Shown: piece after piece, positions 33,848 to 42,674 of the stretch | Numbering within the stretch: the first letter of the stretch is position 1 | Layout of the letters: each line of letters begins with the position of its first letter | DNA from: Holophagae bacterium | Lineage (GTDB): Bacteria; Acidobacteriota; Thermoanaerobaculia; Thermoanaerobaculales; Thermoanaerobaculaceae | Assembly (NCBI GenBank): GCA_012516935.1 | Contig: JAAYVZ010000243.1 | Span: forward strand, 1 to 47,864 | Direction: 5' to 3' | Length of the DNA stretch: 47,864 nucleotides | Program-made: the position numbers and the translations under genes | The notes under the pieces: generated by a model | Seen by the model: only the letters and a program-made list of their open reading frames with translations | Databases searched by the model: none | Told to the model about the DNA's origin: nothing

Positions 33848-34318
33848 CTACTCCCCGAGCCGGCGGTACAGCTGTGCCATCTCGATCGCTGCCAGCGCCG
33901 CTTGCCACCCTTTGTTGCCGGCCTTGGTGCCCGAGCGCTCGATCGCCTGCTCGAGGTTCTCGGTGGTGAGCACGCCGAACGAGACCGGAATACCGGAACC
34001 GAGCGAGGCCTGTGCCAGCCCCTTGGTGGTCTCGGCGGCGATGTACTCGAAGTGCGGTGTATCGCCGCGGATCAACACCCCCAGGGCGACGACGGCGTCC
34101 ACCTTGCCCGAGCGGGCCAGGCGATCGGCCACCATCGGCAGCTCCCACGAGCCCGGTACCTTCACCAAGACGACATCCTCGTCCCTCACCCCGTGGCGGG
34201 CCAGGCAGTCCATGGCCCCGTCGAGCAGCCGCCCGGTGAGCAAATCGTTGAACCGGCTCACCACGATGCCGAAACGGAGGCCCACCCCATCCAAGACACC
34301 CTCGAACGTGCGTGGCAT
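33848..34318 (-). CDS. ribH: 6,7-dimethyl-8-ribityllumazine synthase
   Basis: RibH joins the pyrimidine and butanone-phosphate precursors in riboflavin synthesis. The 156-residue product has [29 protein letters not shown], the active-site [15 protein letters not shown] with its histidine, and [19 protein letters not shown] 34318 follows GGGAGAG; an in-frame upstream start would add 26 unrelated residues and lies above the -10-like TAGAAT at 34336-34341. It leads the ribH-nusB-transglutaminase-DUF4388 operon. Confidence 0.96.
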   Translation of the reverse strand: MPRTFEGVLDGVGLRFGIVVSRFNDLLTGRLLDGAMDCLARHGVRDEDVVLVKVPGSWELPMVADRLARSGKVDAVVALGVLIRGDTPHFEYIAAETTKGLAQASLGSGIPVSFGVLTTENLEQAIERSGTKAGNKGWQAALAAIEMAQLYRRLGE

Positions 34319-34335
34319 GTGACTCTCCCGGCGGT

Positions 34336-34341
34336 ATTCTA
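34336..34341 (-). promoter_or_regulatory. Possible -10 element TAGAAT for ribH
   Basis: The minus strand reads GGTAGAATACC, ending 17 bases before ATG 34318. The 161-base gap upstream of ribH has no competing gene. Confidence 0.4.
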
Positions 34342-34361
34342 CCGCTTCCCACCACTCTCCC

Positions 34362-34382
34362 GTCGAGCGTCGAGAGCTGAGA
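34362..34382. repeat. Degenerate 7-bp tandem repeat upstream of ribH
   Basis: GTCGAGC-GTCGAGA-GCTGAGA in 7-base register, just upstream of the TAGAAT promoter-like site. Confidence 0.45.
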
Positions 34383-34479
34383 GGTAGTACCAGCACCTGG
34401 GACGAGCCCCCCGGAAGCTGGACGTGGAGCTGGTCCCGAATCTGGACCGGGATGGGCAGGCCCCTTCCCTACGAGTCCG

Positions 34480-35781
34480 TCAGGCGGTGCGTACGAGCTG
34501 GGTGCGGAACTGGCACTCCACCTGGCCGGCCATGATCGTATCGCCGTTGTGGAGCCTGTGCACGCGCACCCGCTCGCCGTTGACGAACGTACCGTTCGAG
34601 GATTCCAAGTCGACGACGTAGAAGTCCTCGCCCTTGGGGACGATCTTGAAGTGCTGGGCCGAGGCTGAGGGGTCGTCGAGCGTGATGCTGTTGACCTTGG
34701 CGGCGCGCCCGACGGCCACGACGTGCTCCGGGTTGATGGCGTAGCTGCGCTGCGGTCCGCGCGGCGAGCGCACGACCAAGATGATCTGCTCGGTAAGCGC
34801 CAGGGTCTTCTCGAGCCGATCTTCGAGCGGCGCCTTGTCGAAGACCGAGGGATCGAGCGTCAGCTCCTCGTCCGCGATGGGCTTGGCCGGTGGCGCCGCG
34901 ATCGCCTGCTGCTCGGCCCGGCGCAGATCCAGGCGGTCGAGCTTGCACGTCGCGCACTCCGTCTCCCAGGATGCCATCGGCCGTCCACAGTCGGGGCACA
35001 GGTTGCCGGTCGCGGCTGCCCGTCGCCGCCACGCCAGCATCCCCAGCCCGAGCGCCGCCACCGCCACCACGCCGAGCCCGAGAGCGAGCCAGTCAGGGCC
35101 TGCCGTCTGCCTCACCGGGGGCGTGAGGGTCGACGTGCTCTCCGGCACCGGGGTCGGTGGTGGCGCCGGCGTCGGCGGGAGCGACCGCTCCACCGCCGTC
35201 CGGGCTTGCCCGACCGCTCCCTCCAGCGTGCCGGCCGACGTCGCTCCCACCAAACCGAGGTACTGCCCGCCCGAGAGCACGGCGAGCCGCCGCAGCGACC
35301 GGCTATCCACGGTATGCCCGGTGCCCGCGGCGAGGATCCGCACCTGGCGAGCGGCGAGCAGCGCGGTGAGGTCGCTCATGGTCGCCGCCGAGCCCTCGTC
35401 CCGCCCGTCGGTGATGACGAGGATCACGCCGCCTGCTGGCAGCTCCCGGGCGGCAGTCACGAGTGCGTCGAGGAGTACCGTCGAGGTGCCCGCAGGAACG
35501 ATGCGGCCGAGCACCTCCGAGGCTGCAGCGGCTGATCCGGGGAGCGGCACCACCCACCGCGGTGCATCGTTGAACTCCATCACCCCGACCGGCGTTCCCG
35601 CCGGCAGCGAGGCGAGCACCGGACGCACCAGGCTCGCCGCTGCCGCCAGCTCACCCGGCTTGAGCGAGCGGCTGCTGTCGAGCGCCACGACGAGAGGGAT
35701 ACTTTCCTCAGCAACCGCCCCCCTCACAGCAAGGACCGCGGCAACCACGAGGGCCAGACCGAGCAACCGTCGACGTCTCAT
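34480..35781 (-). CDS. VWA - membrane helix - zinc ribbon - FHA protein
   Basis: A 433-residue envelope protein. A signal peptide (1-24) is followed by a von Willebrand A domain with the metal-binding DSSRS at 35-39 and ITDGRDEG later. A Pro-rich linker leads to one membrane helix (about 230-250, WLALGLGVVAVAALGLGML). The cytoplasmic part has a zinc ribbon (CPDCGRP and CATC) and a C-terminal FHA domain (VGRAAKVNSITLDDPSASAQH, DLESSNGTFVNGERV) that should bind phosphothreonine. It could link outside binding events to Ser/Thr kinase signalling, e.g. kinases like the one at 1-448. Partner unknown. Confidence 0.85.
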   Translation of the reverse strand: MRRRRLLGLALVVAAVLAVRGAVAEESIPLVVALDSSRSLKPGELAAAASLVRPVLASLPAGTPVGVMEFNDAPRWVVPLPGSAAAASEVLGRIVPAGTSTVLLDALVTAARELPAGGVILVITDGRDEGSAATMSDLTALLAARQVRILAAGTGHTVDSRSLRRLAVLSGGQYLGLVGATSAGTLEGAVGQARTAVERSLPPTPAPPPTPVPESTSTLTPPVRQTAGPDWLALGLGVVAVAALGLGMLAWRRRAAATGNLCPDCGRPMASWETECATCKLDRLDLRRAEQQAIAAPPAKPIADEELTLDPSVFDKAPLEDRLEKTLALTEQIILVVRSPRGPQRSYAINPEHVVAVGRAAKVNSITLDDPSASAQHFKIVPKGEDFYVVDLESSNGTFVNGERVRVHRLHNGDTIMAGQVECQFRTQLVRTA

Positions 35782-35956
35782 CGGACACTCCCAACCAAGC
35801 CTACCATCGTTGCCGACGCAGCCATAACCCGCCCCCTGGGCCTCGTGCAGCGCGCCGTTTTCGCGTGTCGACCCAGCGCAAGGCGTGGTCGTGGGCCAGC
35901 GGAGACAGCCAGTGGTGACCGTCTTACGGGTTGAGCGGAGACCGCAACTTGGCGCC

Positions 35957-35970
35957 GACCACCGGTCACC
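35957..35970. repeat. 7-bp tandem repeat GACCACC-GGTCACC
   Basis: Two related 7-base units spanning the last codon of mogA and the start of the gap before it. The units resemble those at 18597-18617 and 19325-19338. Confidence 0.35.
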
Positions 35971-36457
35971 GGGCGGGGGCGTCGGAGTGGTCGCCGCCGG
36001 CGATCATGCGCACGGCGTGGGGGAGGATGGGGAGCAGCGCGTCCATCCCATCCTGAACGGCCTTGAGGCTGCCGGGGAGGTTGACGATCAGCGTCGTCCC
36101 GCGCAGCCCGGCCTCGCCGCGCGACAGGCAGGCGTGCGGGGTCTTCCGCAGCCCCTCGAGGCGGATCAGCTCGGCGATACCCGGCGCCCGCCGATCGACC
36201 ACCGCCAGCGTCACCTCGGGCGTCACGTCTCGAGGCGAAAACCCCGTGCCTCCCGTGGTGATGATCACGTCCACGCCGGCCTCGTCAGCCCACCGGCGCA
36301 GCACCGCCCCCAGCGCGGCGGCATCGTCGGGGACCACACCGAGCTCCACCACCTCGAAGCCGGCCTGGCGGAGCCGCTCGACGACGTGCGGCCCACTCGT
36401 GTCGACTGCCTCGCCGCGCGCGCACCGATCGGAGCAGGTCAGCACCGCAGCCCTCAT
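35966..36457 (-). CDS. mogA: Molybdopterin adenylyltransferase-type protein
   Basis: The 163-residue MoaB/Mog-fold protein activates molybdopterin by adenylation before metal insertion. VLTCSDRCARGEAVDTSG, VIITTGGTGFSPRDVTPE and NLPGSLKAVQDG are the family motifs. MogA and MoaB are hard to tell apart by eye; mogA is chosen from cluster context. Its start overlaps the stop of the MOSC gene (ATGA). Confidence 0.85.
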   Translation of the reverse strand: MRAAVLTCSDRCARGEAVDTSGPHVVERLRQAGFEVVELGVVPDDAAALGAVLRRWADEAGVDVIITTGGTGFSPRDVTPEVTLAVVDRRAPGIAELIRLEGLRKTPHACLSRGEAGLRGTTLIVNLPGSLKAVQDGMDALLPILPHAVRMIAGGDHSDAPAR

Positions 36458-36912
36458 GCGAGCAACCCTTCCTCTACCCGCACGGCGTCCCCGGAAACCA
36501 CCAGCCCACCGACCACGACGCGCGCGAAGATCCCCTCCCTGGGCATCACGCAGTCGCCCACCTGGCGCCGGATGTCGCACCCGAGGTGGCACTGCTTGCC
36601 GATCTGCGTCACCTCGAGCACCGCTGCGTCGCCCACGGAAAGCCGCGTCCCAACCGGCAGCGCCCAGACCTCCAAACCATCCACCGTGAGGTTCTCGCCG
36701 AAGTCGCCCGGCGCCAGCTCGAGCCCGGCGTGCCGCATCTTCTCGATGCTCGACACCGACAACAGGCTCACCTGGCGGTGCCACTCCCCCGCGTGCGCGT
36801 CGCCCGCAAGGCCGTGCCCCACCCGGAGCTCCGCCTGCCGAACCGGGGTCTTGCGGGTGCCCGTCGTCACGGAAACGTTGACAGAGACCACGATGCCGAC
36901 ACCGTTTCTCAT
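36454..36912 (-). CDS. MOSC domain protein
   Basis: A 152-residue stand-alone MOSC domain. HGLAGDAHAGEWHRQVSLL, GDFGENLTVDGL and the cysteine-containing GKQCHLGCDI are typical. MOSC domains are thought to carry sulfur for or bind the molybdenum cofactor. ATG 36912 has GGAGG 11 bases upstream, a long spacing. It overlaps mogA; small MOSC proteins fused or next to MogA are common, which supports a cofactor role. Confidence 0.85.
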   Translation of the reverse strand: MRNGVGIVVSVNVSVTTGTRKTPVRQAELRVGHGLAGDAHAGEWHRQVSLLSVSSIEKMRHAGLELAPGDFGENLTVDGLEVWALPVGTRLSVGDAAVLEVTQIGKQCHLGCDIRRQVGDCVMPREGIFARVVVGGLVVSGDAVRVEEGLLA

Positions 36913-37065
36913 GCTCGTGCTTTCCTCCGATCCTCGACCATCCCCGAAGTCCACAACCCGGACCTGGCCGAGGCCCCACAGGATCGAAGCACGGGAGCTG
37001 TGCCCCGCAACCCCCGCCACGGCAGGCCATCGACGCAACCGCCCGGGACGGGTTCCCGCCGCGGC

Positions 37066-37545
37066 TCACTCACCGGTCCAGTCTCCGCTGCGGCCGCCGG
37101 ACTTGTGGACCAGCCGCAGGTCGGTGATGCGGATCCCCCGCTCGACCGCCTTGCACATGTCGTAAACCGTCAGCGCCGCCACTGCAGCCGCGGTGAGTGC
37201 TTCCATCTCCACCCCGGTCTCGCCGCGGGTTCGGCACGTCGCCTCGATCTCGACGCTCGAGGCCGCTTCGTCGAGATGGAGCGCCACCTCGGCGTACGAC
37301 AGCGCGAGTGGGTGGCAGAGCGGAACGAGCTCGGCGGTCCGCTTGGCGGCCTGGATCCCTGCGAGCTGCGCGACCGTCAAGACGTCACCCTTTTTCAACG
37401 CCCGGTCGCGAACCAGTGCGAGCGTCCCCGGGGCCAGCAGCACGCGGGCCCGAGCCGTCGCCTCGCGCCCGCTCACCTCCTTGTTCGAGACGTCGACCAT
37501 ACCCACTCGGCCCTGCTCATCGAGGTGGGTCAGTCGGTTGCTCAC
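37066..37545 (-). CDS. moaC: Cyclic pyranopterin monophosphate synthase
   Basis: MoaC makes cyclic pyranopterin monophosphate from the product of MoaA. The 159-residue protein has MVDVSNKEVSGREA, KKGDVLTVAQLAGIQAAKRT, LVPLCHPL, GVEMEALTA and VYDMCKAVERG. It starts one base after moaA ends. A 153-base gap separates it from the MOSC gene, with no gene visible. Confidence 0.96.
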   Translation of the reverse strand: MSNRLTHLDEQGRVGMVDVSNKEVSGREATARARVLLAPGTLALVRDRALKKGDVLTVAQLAGIQAAKRTAELVPLCHPLALSYAEVALHLDEAASSVEIEATCRTRGETGVEMEALTAAAVAALTVYDMCKAVERGIRITDLRLVHKSGGRSGDWTGE

Positions 37546-37546
37546 C

Positions 37547-38515
37547 TCACCCTCCGATCTGCGACATCCGGCGCCCCAGCTCCACCGTCGTGTCTGCCAT
37601 GCGCCACGGCTTCTCGCGCATCGCCCGTCCGAGCAGCATCCGCAGCGCCTCGGGGTCGGGCTGTGGGCGCAGCGCCGGCTTGAGGTCGATCTCCTGCGGC
37701 GCCAGCAGGCACAGCCGGAGTCGACCGTCGGCGGTGAGCCGCAGACGATTGCACCAGTGGCAGAAGTGATCGCTCACCGGCGTGATGCAGGCGATCCGCC
37801 CGGGAGCGCCAGGGCGCCGGAACGCCCGCCCAGCCGGCCCAGCCCCCGGCAGGGGATCGACCTCTTCCCACGGCCCGAACGCTTGGAGCCTCGCCACCAC
37901 GGTGTCTGCCGGCACAAAGTAGCGATGCGGCGCGACCGGCCCAATCGGCATGTACTCGATGAAACGCACCTCGACCGGAAGCTGCTCCGACAGCGCCACG
38001 AACGGCGCTGGGTCATCGTTGACTCCCCGCAGCAACACGACGTTCACCTTCACCGGCGAGAAGCCGTGCGCGAACGCCGCTGCAAGCCCAGCCAAGGCGT
38101 CCTCGAGCGCACCGCCGCGCGTGAGGTGGCGGTACGTCGCCGGATCGAGGCTCGGCAGCCCGATGTTGACCCGCGCCAGGCCGGCCTCGCGCAGTGCCGG
38201 CGCGTACCGCGGGAGCAGCGTGCCGTTCGTGGTGAGCGTGACCTCGCGCACCCCGTCGACCGCTCGTAGCTGGCGCACGAGCTCGGGGCAGCCGAGCCGG
38301 GCCAGCGGCTCACCCCCGGTGAGCCGCACGGTACCGATCCCCTCGCCCGCTGCCACAGCCACGAACGCGGCGATCTCCTCGAAGCGCAGCACATCGTGGT
38401 GCGAGACCTCCGGCACACCGGCCGCCGGCATGCAGTAGCGGCAGCGTAGGTTGCACCGGTCGGTCACCGAGACGCGCAGGTAATCGATGCGGCGGGCGGG
38501 TGGGTCGTGCAACAT
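37547..38515 (-). CDS. moaA: GTP 3',8-cyclase (radical SAM)
   Basis: MoaA starts molybdenum cofactor synthesis by cyclising GTP. The 322-residue protein has the N-terminal cluster motif CNLRCRYC (C21, C25, C28), TVRLTGGEPL, the C-terminal second cluster (FCHWCNRLRLTADG with a later cysteine) and the conserved final GG of the chain. ATG 38515 overlaps the moeA stop by one base, so the two are coupled. Confidence 0.96.
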   Translation of the reverse strand: MLHDPPARRIDYLRVSVTDRCNLRCRYCMPAAGVPEVSHHDVLRFEEIAAFVAVAAGEGIGTVRLTGGEPLARLGCPELVRQLRAVDGVREVTLTTNGTLLPRYAPALREAGLARVNIGLPSLDPATYRHLTRGGALEDALAGLAAAFAHGFSPVKVNVVLLRGVNDDPAPFVALSEQLPVEVRFIEYMPIGPVAPHRYFVPADTVVARLQAFGPWEEVDPLPGAGPAGRAFRRPGAPGRIACITPVSDHFCHWCNRLRLTADGRLRLCLLAPQEIDLKPALRPQPDPEALRMLLGRAMREKPWRMADTTVELGRRMSQIGG

Positions 38516-39744
38516 CAGCGATCCTCGGGCAGCTCCGTCAGGTGCACGAGCACGTCCCCACCCGGCAGCACTCCCTGGCTCTCGCCGGTGACAACGGCCA
38601 GTGCGTTCGCCCTCACCATCGACGAGAGGACTCCTGATCCCTGCGGCCCGGTTGAGGTTACGACCAGCCGGCTGCCCTCCTCGCGTGCCACCACCCGCAG
38701 GAAATGGGTCCGCAGATCACCGCTTTCTTTCGCAAACCCGTCGACCAGCGCGGCGGTTCGTACGGGCCGGTGCAACAGCCTGTGGCCCATCATCTTCCGC
38801 AGCGCGGGCCGGACGTACTCCTCGAAGCACACCATACACGACACCGGGTTGCCCGGCAGCCCCAACACCAGCCTGCCGTTCCACTCCCAAAACGCCATCG
38901 GCCGACCGGGTTTCTGCCGTACGCCCCAGAAAACCTGTCGCGCACCCAGCTCCTCCAGCACCGCCCTGACGTGGTCCCACTCCCCCACCGAGACCCCGCC
39001 GTTGGTGACGATCACGTCGGCTGCATCCCACGCCTGCCCGAGCGCGACCCGCACCGCCTCGTGGGTGTCACGGACCCGAGGCAACGGCACCGGCGTCGCA
39101 CCCACCGCCCTCACCTGCGCACACAGTGAGTGGATGTTGGCGTCGCGGATCTGGCCTGGGCCGGGCATGTGTCCGGCCTCCACCAGCTCGTCACCGGTCG
39201 TGACCACCGCAACTACCGGCGCCCGGACCACCCGCACCCGGACGCTGCCGATCGCCGCCAGCAACCCGAGCTCGGCCGGCCGCAGCACCTGGCCGCGCGC
39301 CGCCACCCGTTCGCCCGCGCGTACGTCTTCGCCGGCCTCGCGAACGTGGCTGCCCGGTCGCACCGGACGAAGCACCTGCACGGCGCTGCCGGAGCCGGCG
39401 GTGTGCTCGACCGGTACCACCGCGTCCGCACCTGCCGGCATCTGCGCCCCGGTCATGATCCGGACGCCGGTCCCCGGCCTCACGCGGACAGACACCGGTG
39501 AGCCGGCCGGCTGGTCAGCGAGCACCCGTATCTCGACCGGGTCGTGTGCGCTGGCCCCGGCCACGTCGCTCGCGCGCATGGCAAACCCATCCATCGCCGA
39601 GTTGGAGAACGGTGGTAGGTTTTCGCGGGCAACCGCGTCCTCGGCCAGCACCCGCCCCAACGCCTCGTCCAGATCGCGCTCCTCCGCCGGGAGCGGGTTG
39701 GCGCGCTCCAGGATGGCTGCCAACGCTTCGTTCACGCTCAGCAT
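38515..39744 (-). CDS. moeA: Molybdopterin molybdenumtransferase
   Basis: MoeA inserts molybdate (or tungstate) into adenylated molybdopterin. The 409-residue protein shows PPFSNSAMDGFAM, GTGVRIMTGAQMPAGADAVV, VAVVTTGDELV, VIVTNGGVSVGEWD and LGLPGNPVSCMV. Domains run in the usual order with a C-terminal beta barrel. Its start overlaps the stop of the ATPase gene by one base (TGATG). Confidence 0.96.
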   Translation of the reverse strand: MLSVNEALAAILERANPLPAEERDLDEALGRVLAEDAVARENLPPFSNSAMDGFAMRASDVAGASAHDPVEIRVLADQPAGSPVSVRVRPGTGVRIMTGAQMPAGADAVVPVEHTAGSGSAVQVLRPVRPGSHVREAGEDVRAGERVAARGQVLRPAELGLLAAIGSVRVRVVRAPVVAVVTTGDELVEAGHMPGPGQIRDANIHSLCAQVRAVGATPVPLPRVRDTHEAVRVALGQAWDAADVIVTNGGVSVGEWDHVRAVLEELGARQVFWGVRQKPGRPMAFWEWNGRLVLGLPGNPVSCMVCFEEYVRPALRKMMGHRLLHRPVRTAALVDGFAKESGDLRTHFLRVVAREEGSRLVVTSTGPQGSGVLSSMVRANALAVVTGESQGVLPGGDVLVHLTELPEDR

Positions 39745-40826
39745 CAGCCTGCCTCCGCAATGAGGTGCACCGCAGTGGCCTTGACTGCGAGCCACACATC
39801 GAGGTCCGGGACCAGCCCCAGATCCTCGGCCGAGCGCCGCGTCACCAGCGCCTCGAGCCTCACCCCGCAGGCCACGGTCACCCTCGTTGTCGCCCCCTGT
39901 GGGAGAACCGCCAGCACCTTTCCGGTCATCCGGTTGCGCGCCGAGTGGTGGGTGGCGCCGCCGCTTCGACCGAGCACCACGTCCTCGGGGCGGATGCACG
40001 CCAGCACCGAGGCCCCGACCGGAAGGTCAGCGACCGCTTCCACCTCGACGCCGCCCAAGTCCACCGACACGATGCCTTCCCGCACCGCGGTGACGCGACC
40101 CCGCAGCGTGTTGCCGGTCCCCACAAACCCCGCCACGAACGGTGTAGCCGGCTGGTAGAAGACCTCCGATGGCCGTCCCACCTGCGCGAGACGTCCACCC
40201 TCGAGCACCGCCACTCGGTCCGCTACCGCCAGCGCCTCGGCCTGGTCGTGCGTGACCCACAGGCAACCCACCCCGTGCCGCCGCAAAATCGTGGTCAGGT
40301 CGCTGCGGAGCCGCTGGCGGATCGGCTCGTCGAGCGACGCGAGCGGCTCGTCGAGCAGCAGCAGCTCAGGCGCCGGCGCCAGCGCTCGAGCCAGCGCCGT
40401 GCGCTGCGCCTCGCCGCCCGAAAGCGAAGCCGGCCGCCGTGCTGCCAGGGAGGCGATGCCGAACAGCTCCAGCAACGCACTCACCCGCCGCTTGCGCTCG
40501 GCTCCATCCACGCGCCGTACCTCGAGGCCATACCCGACGTTTTCGGCCACCGTCCCGGCGAACAGCAGTGGGTCTTGGAAAGCCATGGCGATCTGCCGCC
40601 GCAGCTCGAGCGGCGCTGGCCAGCCCACCGCCTCGCCACGCCAGCGCACCGTCCCCCTCAGCGGGCGCTCGAGCAGGTGAGCCACCCGCAGCAGCGTGCT
40701 CTTGCCCGCCCCGGTGGGACCCAGCACCGCGACGATCTCGCCGGGCTCGACCTCCAGCCACTCGAGATCGAGGATCCTCCGCCCACCCACCTCGACCGCC
40801 ACCCCCTCGAGGGCCAACAGGCTCAT
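39744..40826 (-). CDS. tupC: Molybdate/tungstate ABC transporter ATP-binding protein
   Basis: The 360-residue ATPase has Walker A GPTGAGKST (36-44), signature LSGGEAQ, Walker B LLLLDEP and switch histidine VTHDQAEA. A C-terminal region (from about 230) resembles a TOBE-type oxyanion-sensing domain. It should drive import through the overlapping permease. Tungstate is favoured by the permease type; molybdate cannot be excluded. Next to moeA-moaA-moaC, so it supplies metal for the cofactor made there. Confidence 0.85.
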   Translation of the reverse strand: MSLLALEGVAVEVGGRRILDLEWLEVEPGEIVAVLGPTGAGKSTLLRVAHLLERPLRGTVRWRGEAVGWPAPLELRRQIAMAFQDPLLFAGTVAENVGYGLEVRRVDGAERKRRVSALLELFGIASLAARRPASLSGGEAQRTALARALAPAPELLLLDEPLASLDEPIRQRLRSDLTTILRRHGVGCLWVTHDQAEALAVADRVAVLEGGRLAQVGRPSEVFYQPATPFVAGFVGTGNTLRGRVTAVREGIVSVDLGGVEVEAVADLPVGASVLACIRPEDVVLGRSGGATHHSARNRMTGKVLAVLPQGATTRVTVACGVRLEALVTRRSAEDLGLVPDLDVWLAVKATAVHLIAEAG

Positions 40827-41467
40827 ACCCGCCCCCGCTGTTGCACCCAGGTGAACAGCCAGTTCACCCCGAGGGCAATCAGCAGCAGCACCACGCTGAG
40901 CGCGATCGCCAAGCCGAAGTTGCCTTGGCGGGTCTCGAGCACGATGGCGGTGGTCATGACCCGCGTCTCACCACGGATGTTGCCGCCAACCATCATCACC
41001 GCCCCGACCTCGGAGATGATGCTCCCGAAGCCAGCCGCGAGCGCCGCCACCAACGACAGCCGCGCCTCCCGCACGAGCTTCCAGTAAAGCTGGCTCGGGG
41101 AGGCGCCGAGTGAGAGGATCTGCAGCCGCAGCCGCGCATCGAGCCCTTGGATCGCCGCCAGCGTGACGCCGACCACCAACGGCCAGGCGATCACCACCTG
41201 GGCGAGGATCATCGCCGTCGGGGTGTACAGCAGCTCGAGCGACCCGAGCGGACCAGCGCGGGCCAGCAGCAGGAAGACGACGAGCCCGACCACCACCGGG
41301 GGCAGCCCCATGCCGGTATTGACGAGCGTCACCAGCAGCTGCCGCCCCGGGAACCGGTGCAGCCCGAGGAAAATCCCAACCGGCACGCCGAGCACCATCG
41401 AGACGACGATGGCGACGCCCGAGACGACGAGCGACAGGGCGATAACCTGCCAGAGCTCCGGTCCCAT
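40823..41467 (-). CDS. tupB: Tungstate-type ABC transporter permease
   Basis: A 214-residue protein with five to six membrane helices. MGLPPVVVGLVVFLLL and LLYTPTAMILAQVVIAWPL match what I know of TupB-type permeases, and the coupling-helix motif is EVGAVMMVGGNIRGETRVM. It overlaps the ATPase gene by 4 bases. The binding protein TupA is not visible in the 137 bases upstream nor elsewhere in the window. Confidence 0.85.
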   Translation of the reverse strand: MGPELWQVIALSLVVSGVAIVVSMVLGVPVGIFLGLHRFPGRQLLVTLVNTGMGLPPVVVGLVVFLLLARAGPLGSLELLYTPTAMILAQVVIAWPLVVGVTLAAIQGLDARLRLQILSLGASPSQLYWKLVREARLSLVAALAAGFGSIISEVGAVMMVGGNIRGETRVMTTAIVLETRQGNFGLAIALSVVLLLIALGVNWLFTWVQQRGRV

Positions 41468-41604
41468 CGGACGAAACCTAGCACGCCGCCCACGCTGCCA
41501 ACAAGAAACCGAGCGGGGATCGGCTCACCGATCGCCCCACCCGGCGCTCACCCTCGACGCCGCAGCCACGATCCCGCGAGCGGCTGCCGACCAGGGGCCC
41601 CCCA

Positions 41605-42660
41605 TCACCTTCTCTTTGGCGACAGGTACTCGCCGGCAGTGCGACGGAGACCCTCGTCGAGGCCGACGCGTGGCGCGTAGCCGAGCGCCTCGCGCACGCG
41701 TGTGAGATCGGCGAGCGAGTCACGCACGTCGCCGGGACGTGGCGGCGCGTAAACCGGCGTCGGTGCCCCCCCACACACCGCAGCGATGCGCGCTGCCAGC
41801 TCGTTGACCGACGTGCGAACGCCCGCCGCCACGTTATAGGACCGGCCGCACGCCGCCCTTGGAGCCCCGGCCGCGAGCAGGTTCGCCTCGACCACGTTCT
41901 CCACGAAGGTGAAGTCACGGCTCTGCCCGCCGTCACCGTAGATCACCGGTGCCCGACCGCGCGTCGCCGCGGCAAAAAAGCGCGGGATCACCGCCGCGTA
42001 CGGCCCCGCGGGATCCTGCCGCGGGCCAAAGACGTTGAAGTAGCGCAAACCGACGATCTGCATCCCGAAACAGCGGGTGAAGATGTCGGCGAGCTCCTCG
42101 GCCATGGTTTTGGAGAGCGCGTACGGCGAGAGCGGACGCCCCTCCTCGCCCTCACGCTTGGGCAGCCGGAGCGAGTCGCCGTACACGCTCGACGACGATG
42201 CGAATACGACCCGCCCGACGCCAGCGTCGCGCGCCGCAGCGAAGACGTTGGCGGTGCCCGAAACGTTCACCGCCAGGCTGGTTGCCGGGTCCTCCATCGA
42301 CCGTGGCACCGACCCCAGCGCTGCCTGGTGATACACGACCGCCGGCCTCGGGAGCTCGATCCCGGCGATCGGCTCGAGCCCGCACGCCGCCCGGCAAGTC
42401 GTCGCCGCACGGATGTCGCCCACCAGAACGGTCACCCGTTCGCCAGCGATGACCTGCGGCTGCGACACACCCGACTCGGTGCGCGCCGTGGCTACCTCGC
42501 CCAGCAGGTGGCGCAGGTTGTCGAGCCGCCCCGTCGCCAGGTTGTCGAGCACCACCACCCGCGCTCCCGCCTCGACCAGCGCATCCACCAGGTGCGACCC
42601 GATGAACCCGGCCCCACCCGTCACCAGTGCTGTCACGCGCTCGCTATCCGCCATCGGCAC
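41605..42660 (-). CDS. NAD-dependent sugar-nucleotide epimerase/dehydratase
   Basis: A 351-residue extended short-chain dehydrogenase: TGGAGFIGSHLVDALVEAG for NAD binding, VVFASSSSVYGD, and the catalytic SPYALSK. YFNVFGPRQDPAG and YGDGGQSRDFTFVENVV are typical of WbpP/GalE-like UDP-sugar C4-epimerases. It likely makes a sugar nucleotide for surface polysaccharide. GTG 42660 is chosen because GGGAGGAG lies seven bases upstream; ATG 42654 is the alternative. It follows the ThiF-like gene by 14 bases. Confidence 0.87.
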   Translation of the reverse strand: MPMADSERVTALVTGGAGFIGSHLVDALVEAGARVVVLDNLATGRLDNLRHLLGEVATARTESGVSQPQVIAGERVTVLVGDIRAATTCRAACGLEPIAGIELPRPAVVYHQAALGSVPRSMEDPATSLAVNVSGTANVFAAARDAGVGRVVFASSSSVYGDSLRLPKREGEEGRPLSPYALSKTMAEELADIFTRCFGMQIVGLRYFNVFGPRQDPAGPYAAVIPRFFAAATRGRAPVIYGDGGQSRDFTFVENVVEANLLAAGAPRAACGRSYNVAAGVRTSVNELAARIAAVCGGAPTPVYAPPRPGDVRDSLADLTRVREALGYAPRVGLDEGLRRTAGEYLSPKRR

Positions 42661-42674
42661 CCATGCTCCTCCCG

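Noticed and set aside
36913-37065. Possible molybdenum cofactor riboswitch between moaC and the MOSC gene
   Set aside because: The gap has GC-rich stretches that could pair, but I could not match the conserved bases of the known Moco element; a covariance-model search would decide.
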